This document shows, one piece after another, positions 56,900-64,000 of a stretch of 64,000 nucleotides of DNA; position 1 is the stretch's first letter, and each line of letters begins with the position of its first letter. This DNA comes from Pontederia crassipes (taxonomy: Eukaryota > Streptophyta > Magnoliopsida > Commelinales > Pontederiaceae). Below the pieces are notes generated by a model, which worked only from the letters and a program-made list of their open reading frames with translations, had not been told where the DNA came from and did no database searches. The position numbers and the translations under genes are program-made. The DNA is taken from assembly GCA_030549335.1 (NCBI GenBank), contig JAUKPH010000027.1, forward strand, positions 1,488,001 to 1,552,000. The letters run 5' to 3'.

Positions 56900-59039
56900 G
56901 CTTGATTTTTTTTTCTTGGTCTCAAGTTTGTCTGTATTTTTGGAGCCTTGTAACAAGCCCCATATGTAGGACAAGATACAAGAATACAAAAATTTAAATG
57001 TGATTTACACGTACCTTTCATGATTATTATTTATATCCCGACGTCTTAGGTGAAAATCATTACAGATTTTTTAATGAAATTGATTGTGATATTGTATATG
57101 AATTTAATGTTGGTGTAAACCAATTTACATTATCAACCGAACACTTAACCACTGAAATCTAATTTAATAAATCTCCTTCAATAAGATAACTTTCTTTCTA
57201 AAACTAAAATCACTACTAATCTTTTATTTGATCTTAATCATCGGACGCTTGATTGACACTTCCATTAACAGTTGAAAGTGTGCTAGTAATCACTGTGCTT
57301 ATTAAAAATTTGTATGCTGCATAAGAGATATGATTTAGGAGTCCAGTATCTTGAAAGTAATTCATCGATCAATGTCAACCCACAATTGTTTCACTAGTCC
57401 TGCAATTTGCATACTTCATTACCTCTTGCAGCGTTCAAAATGATTGTTAATACTTCCGCTGAAAATTTCATCTTTCTGGGACCCCAAGTTCCAGGGAACG
57501 GACAAAAGATTCATTATATCAGCTGTATATTAAGCTCATGCAAGCTTTGGGTGAAAAACTGTCATTCCTGATTTCTTTTGTTTTATTGCTGTCACGGCAC
57601 GGCAGTTTTTACCAGAAATACCAGTTCACTGTACATGTTAAAAATGCTGGCAATGCTGCATCCAAGTATCACATATGATATGATTGCTTTAATGTGTTCA
57701 TATCAAGTTCCATCATTTCAAAAGTAGCTCCGGCTCTATCAATGCTTTTGCAACCCCTGGAAAAGAGAAAGGAAGGGATCATTTGTATACTGCATGGATT
57801 CTTCAATGTCCAATGGGATCTCAAGAGCATTTACTACATGAGTTCAATATTTTGATTTCTAAATTTCAGCAATATAAGCTTCCTTACAGTGGAACTCAAT
57901 TCCTTTCGTGGAGGATTTGGATGTTGATGGTTGGAAAGGATAAAGATGACACCCAACTAGAGTGAAAGAAAGCAAAAGTCTTTTAGCAAATAAAGGGGAA
58001 AGGGAGAGCAATTAATTTCTGTGAACTTTATTGGGAAGGGGGAGCTGAGCTCTCAGTGCATGCATGACATTTATATCAAAACTTGAATAGGATCATAATA
58101 GAGGGCTTCTACACCAACACAGTGGAGTACTATGCTGTGATGCACGCAAGAGTTTGCCATGCATGGGCAAGACAAAGGAGGCAGTATGTATGGTTGTTGG
58201 TGAAGGGATTCCATGATATGATCCAGCCTTTGAATTGAAATGTTCATATTTCTGCAATCCATTAGAGGGACAACAAAAGAATATCTGCATCTTGAAAATG
58301 GATTTCTCTCATAAAAGTGTGGTTAATGAATATAAAAATGTGAAACAAAGGCACATTCAAGATTTCACCATGATAATCAAATCAAAATTTCACACTTTCA
58401 CTTAAGCAAGGTGAGAGGACACCACAGTGCATTATCTATGGTGTAATTTTCTGTCACTTCCGCTGGCTGTAAAATCTGATCAAGTTGCTAGTAAGTTGTA
58501 CCTCGACAGTGTTAAAAAAAAAGTAACTAAGGACTAATGAAAAAGTAAAATCTTAAATCAGAACGAGACAGAACATGCATAGATTTCTTTTCAAGAAATA
58601 GCAGAACTAAATTAATTTGTTGGACGTCCGTCTGCTCTGTTAACATTAGTTACCTTTACTTGATATAATTCCTGGTCCTTAGACATCTTCAGCAGTTTCC
58701 ACAATTTAAGAACTCAAGTGCTGAAATATTTTGGATGATACGTAAACTACATATGAACAGAAACAACTCGGTACGATCGGTAATTAATTGGAGGGTATGG
58801 AAAGTGTCATGCAGCTTAAATAGCTGGTGAAATAAAAGTGAAGCCTTAGATGTCAGAGACTGATCCGGAAACAGTTCTCTGCAAGCTGCAGTTAGTTCAA
58901 TTTAGTGTTTATTTCCTGAACTGTTGGCCAACTCTCTCCTCAGACTGGTTTTGATCACAAAGGCAAAAGGAATGGTTTCCCAGCCCATAAAAAAGTGTCA
59001 CCAGCGTACGGCACCAAATTAACTCCCAGTGGTCCCATT

Positions 59040-59040
<1 letters not shown>
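56900..59040. other. Intergenic, no gene seen
   Basis: I looked for known microRNA, tRNA and snoRNA signatures and conserved protein motifs by eye and found none. Base composition is more balanced than in the repeat regions, so unannotated noncoding transcripts are possible. Confidence 0.4.

Positions 59041-59043
<3 letters not shown>

Positions 59044-59127
<84 letters not shown>
59044..59127. repeat. (CT)42 microsatellite
   Basis: 84 bp of uninterrupted CT dinucleotides. Confidence 0.97.
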
Positions 59128-59130
<3 letters not shown>

Positions 59131-62100
59131 ATCTGACAGTAAAGTTTGATCAACACACAGCTTGAAGGTCCTGAATCCAGAAAGATTCTGTCTCACATGT
59201 ATGTTTCTCTGACCCCTTGTGAGTCCTTGGCACCATCCAAAGACGGTTTGACTGACTTCCATCTTGCATGGGATCACTCCATGTGAGACTGGACGTTCAT
59301 GTTCCTCCAGTAAGCACGAGTGTGTTCAGTCGTGCGAGATTGATAGTAAGATCTGTTTGCAGCCCAGAGCAGTCACAAAAAGTTTCTATCGAGGTCTCGA
59401 ACAACAAAAGAGGCATTAGTGTTCCAAAGATCATTTGAATTACTTTGATCCTGTCCAATGGCCATTGGATTGAAGCGCACACTGATTGCTACATGATCAC
59501 AAACATGCAAGAATTTACAGTCAAAACAATTCCATGAATGAAACACTGCATGGAGCCCATGTATAACACTGTTGTGGTCCGCAACACTCTTCCATGGCTC
59601 CAGGGGAAGAATCGCTTGATCGTTATATTAATGGAGAGGTACCATGCATTACAGAGGCATGCAAATCAATAATTGAACACCATGATCGATCCCCATAACA
59701 AACGCGTCTGCATGCAGTCTGCAGATGTTGATATCTCAGTCTGATCATACTGATCCTGTTTTTGTTAACGAAGCACGTGAAAAAAAAAAACCCAGATTTG
59801 GACGAATTCATTTAACGCGTTTATGTATCCTTGTCTGTGATAGAGAAAGTATATACGTCAAAAGAGAGGATAAAGGGTGGTTTCGTGCTTGAAGACGAAA
59901 TTATTAAGCCAGGAATAAAAAGCAAAAAGAAAAAAAAACGATAAATAGTCCCATAACGAATTGGAGACTTCTTGATTTTTGAGTAAATCATTTGTTATTA
60001 CCTACATCTCACTTTAAATTAATGAGTAAATTTTTCCAGTGATATCCTGAGCAATCATTCCGAACTAGTCTTCTCACTTCATTTTTACCTGGGAGTGAGT
60101 AAATTTCATGCACTTTAGTAGCACAAGAGTGAGGAGCCGAAGAATGTGGTTAACGTCCACAGTAATCCTTTTTTTTATTCTTTTCTTTTCTTCTTCTTAG
60201 ACATGGTGTCTGATTACATGCATGATGAATTCGATGGGTGATCTCGAGTTCAATCAGCTAGAACAGTTTGTCAGTTAGGGACCATTACAGCAAATAATTC
60301 GTCATCTTAGCTATCTGCTATACATGTATTTATCCTCGTTCGCATAGATCATTGCTGATTCATTAGTTGTATGCACAGAGGAGATGCTGTACTCTCTGAT
60401 CTGTTATGTAGTTGTATCTACAAGAATAAAACAAATGACGAGTCACTCGGACTTTGTTCGTTAGAACAAAGTAATTTGGTCTGAGATAAGATAATACAAT
60501 ACGATTCAGTTCATTATATCTGAAAGGCGTCATCTAGCAATCATTTGATTATTGAGCCTTTTATCCCAAAAAAGAGAAAAGAGAAACAAAATAAAAATGT
60601 TTTCATACACTTTTGTGTAATTGTAAAAACCTATTTTTGCAATAAACAAATTGTGTAATTGTATTTTTTTGTGGTAATCTCCCTAGTATTTTCATTGTAT
60701 CTGAAAGGTTAATATTTTTTTGGAATTAGCACTATTATTAAGGGTTAGTGGTCTTTTCCTATTGCTAAGGTAATTAAGAAATAATTATTTTTTAGGTGAG
60801 AAATAATATTTTTAGGACTAATTTATCATTTCAAAAATATAAAAAAGGCTTGCAATTTATGGCATCCACATAAGTACATGTCGACCATCTAACACGCTCT
60901 CACTTTTCCTCAAAAGCTGAAATTAATTTAGTTTTGCAAGGGATTGATCTTAGTGGAGTTCCTTTAGAAGGCCTGATACACAATTTTTAAAGATGTTACT
61001 TTCAACTTTAAGTTTTTAGCATGCACGTCTTTTCTTTCCGTAAACATTATGTATGGTCCCTCGGCGATCTTTAAGCCTCCATGATTAAGATTCCAAAGCA
61101 TCAAAAATTATTTGAACGATGGTAAAATTATATCCATTTATGTCTCTTAATTAATCATATGTAGCTTTACTACATGCAAAAAACCCTAAGAACACCTCAG
61201 ATCAGGTGATCATGTCTGCATCGATGGCCTACCAGAGCTCAATCGTTAATTAGAATTTGATAGAATCTTGGCTGGAAAAGTCATATCATGTCTCATCCTT
61301 TTGCTCCAGGAACTAAAGTGGAAAAGAAGCATATATTTCATCTTTTGTCATCTTTTTAACCTATCTACTTACCTTTTGGGGCACTTTAGTTAATTTCTCT
61401 CGCTTTCCTTCCATCTCATCAAATCCTGTATCATCTGTTCTCCAGTCTCCACGCACATAAACATTGCTAATTTTGTTCAATCTTGTGACTACGTAAAAAC
61501 TTGCATATGCATACATATTAATTTTCTAAATTAAGTGTTAACAAGTTTGAGAACATAATTGAAATTATAACTAAACAAAACAAAACAAATTAATTCTATT
61601 CCAAAATGGGGATAATAATTTTCCATTTAACTTAATGATATGACATGACTTGTCACCATTAGCCAACAGCTAAACATGTTTAAAGAGAGGAGTACTGTGA
61701 GCTGCTGAACAAGTCAATTAGAAAATAGCTTATTCTCCTCAGCATGATGCACATGTGCAAAGTTCCAAATTAAGCACAAATTTTAATCCAGTTGTAAACA
61801 GAGCTCTCAAGATTTTGGAGCAGCTAAATCGTCCATGTCCTGCCTGATAAATCTATTCGATTATAAACTTTACATATTCTCTAATGTTTGAATTATTTTG
61901 TATCTCATATTCTTCTTCGCTTTCCCTCGCAGGAAAGGACGTCCAAGGACGTGAATCAACTCAAATTATTTCTCTTTGAAATATTCTTCTTTGCTTACAT
62001 ATTCTTCTTTTTTATGTTGATATTTCCACTTCATCCCTTAGTATTTGTTTAGAAACAATGTTCTTTAATCACTTTACCGCAATTGCAGTTGTAGTGCATG

Positions 62101-63646
62101 GAAATATATACTGATGGACTAAGATATGATATGATATATACGCAGATAGCTAGTTTTGAAGTGCAATTGCTTTATTTATAATTACATACCTGAAGAGACA
62201 TAGTTGAACTAAGATGAGACGTGAATGAACTATATATTATGCTCTCCGATAGTTGAATTAATTGCCTATAGTTGAATTAATTCCTTCACGTCAAATTATA
62301 TACATGCATGACAAAAAAACACTCGGGAATTATTTTATTGATAATGAGTGACGAAAAAAAGTTATGCCATCGTCCTTGTGATTCCACAGAGGGAGGAGGA
62401 GGAGGGGGGACGGGACAGTGCTGTCCCCATGCTGGAAGATGAACAGGACAAAGGAATAAATACATATTCCTCCGTAGGAAGAATTGTTTGTCTCCCCCTC
62501 TCCTCACATTGTTAAGTAATTATACGGTCTACAAGGCAGTAAGTGATGGTTAATGTGGCGAGAGAGAAAGGAGTAGGTCTTGGTAAAGGGTACGCATCAA
62601 ACTACGAGCATACGCAAACACAAAGTTCTAGCAGTTTGGAACAAGGTGTTTGTAAAGGTCCTTGGGATTATAAGCATCATCCACACAACTTTAGGACGGG
62701 AAGAGAACAATAAATTCTCCATGTCCTCATGCAGGCAAATCCTGTTGCAGAGTCCCCTCCATTCTCTTCGCACACAGGTCACTGCTCCATATTTTTATAC
62801 ATGCATCTTCTCAACTGTTTCTGGCAGCAGGCAACCTGATCACCTCCATTTTTTGGCTTGGGAATAAGCACTTTGAGAATAAAAACTATAAAAGATATAT
62901 AATATCACTACCTACGTGAGAGTATAAGTTATTGGAAATTTGGAATCATGCAGCAGAACATAGGAAGGTGCTATTAATTTATTGATCCAATGGAGAACAC
63001 CTGCACGGTTGCTCTTGTTCTAGGGAAAGTTGTACTACATGATAATGTCATCCTTAAATTAATAAGCACTTGTGATATTTTTTTCATTACACATAACAAG
63101 CTAATGTTATAAAGTTTTGCTCTCAGAAATCTGGTTTATCTTAAATTGGATGAAATTTTTTTAACAAAAATATCATGCGATATAATGTCATGATCACATT
63201 TATTCACATTGGAGACGGGTAATCTCGCGAGACTTTTTAAAATGCACATTTTAGATCATTTGGCAGATGAATAAAATAGGAACTAATTTCTTCTCAATTT
63301 TCATCCAAACATTATGTGAAATTCACCTGCAATCATTGCAAGAATAGAATAAAGCAAAGATAAAAATGTTCTTATTTCACCGGGGAACATCTTTGCTCCT
63401 ATCGTAAGAACAACCTCGGGGCAAAATTTTTTGTTCGACATGGATAGTTCCGAACTTTTTTTTTCATATATACATACACACAAACATATATATACACACA
63501 CTTATGAATGAATGTTATATTTTTCGTGTATATATTCAATCTTGTAAAATTTATTTTGTGCCACAATACTTGCACAAAAATTAAATTTCAAATATTAGTT
63601 AAACGAAAAATAATATTTGACATATAAATTAATTTTTTAGTTTCTG
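59128..63646. other. Intergenic, no gene seen
   Basis: Open frames are short and unsupported. No repeat ends, RNA genes or conserved domains were recognised. A (GGA)n-like G-rich patch lies near 62390-62420. Confidence 0.4.
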
Positions 63647-64000
63647 TAGGGGTGTTCACGGGTCGGGTGTGAACAAATCCGACCTAGGTCAAGACCCCAA
63701 GGGACAAAAAATTCGATCCAACTCGACCCGAACTAGGTCGGTTGGATCAGGTCGGGTGGTCGGGTCACCAACCATTCTTTTATTTTTTTTAATTTTTGTC
63801 TTACTTTTTTATATTTATTCTAATATAAAAAATTAGTTAAAATTATTATAAAATATAAAACATGTTTGTTGAATATTATTTGAGCATTATTTTCATAATT
63901 AAAATATATTATTTTAATATTTTTTTCATTTTTAATCAACTATAGGACTAAAATTAAGTAAAAAAAATAAAATAATAATAATAACAATAATAATAAATTG
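63647..64000 (+). mobile_element. hAT-like element, left end, cut by window edge
   Basis: It starts TAGGGGTGTTCACGGGTCGG, the end seen in inverted form at 6033-6052. 'aactcgacccgaactaggtc' and 'ggtcgggtggtcgggtca' follow, then an AT-rich body. No transposase is visible before the window ends. Confidence 0.6.

Noticed and set aside
58909-59277. 122-codon minus-strand open frame
   Set aside because: Its middle is an Arg-Glu repeat that simply translates the (CT)42 microsatellite.
59430-59480. 'attggattgaagcgcaca', resembling miR159/miR319
   Set aside because: It matches only the first part of the microRNA, and no complementary arm was seen in the flanks.

Overview
The window looks like a gene-poor, repeat-rich stretch of plant nuclear DNA, probably from a monocot. 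Evidence for a plant: split genes with GT-AG introns, two plastid-targeted proteins, a plant makorin, a fragment of the chloroplast gene GUN4, and plant-type Copia, Gypsy, CACTA, hAT-like and Helitron-like elements. Evidence for a monocot is weaker: one intronless plastid gene is extremely GC-rich at third codon positions against a very AT-rich background. The exact species cannot be read from the sequence.

Three cellular genes are well supported. A five-exon makorin RING/CCCH ubiquitin ligase lies at 29223-33301 (-). An intronless PsbP-domain thylakoid lumenal protein lies at 37418-38176 (+). A two-exon gene for a small plastid-targeted protein with CHORD-like cysteines and histidines lies at 55789-56668 (-). 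A possible last exon of an unrecognised gene (51905-52129, -) and an RNase H-like scrap (51430-51654, -) are weaker.

Most of the rest is mobile DNA in nests. (1) 1-4214: the end of a long LTR, then a decayed Copia element with its 3' LTR. (2) 7250-15584: a Copia element of the same kind with both LTRs and a perfect 5-bp target duplication, carrying a deleted Gypsy element at 10244-12935; the Copia element itself splits an older repeat. (3) 17437-27900: an AT-rich, Helitron-like region with many internal repeats, two related MITEs, a GC-rich minisatellite inside a TIR element, and a TIR element carrying a GUN4 gene fragment. (4) 34804-36694: a 1.9-kb solo LTR with a perfect 5-bp target duplication. 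(5) 39008-51429: a third Copia element, lacking reverse transcriptase, split by a 9.2-kb CACTA transposon (39624-48860) whose TNP2 and TnpA-like genes are both broken. (6) 53.2-55.6 kb and 63.6-64.0 kb: hAT-like and Helitron-like remnants.

The cellular genes show no operon-like or pathway link; they are islands between repeats. I found no new defence or metabolic system. The most interesting items are the captured GUN4 fragment, the CHORD-like plastid protein, the conserved 1-kb noncoding tail in the Copia family, and nested insertions that can be dated relative to one another.
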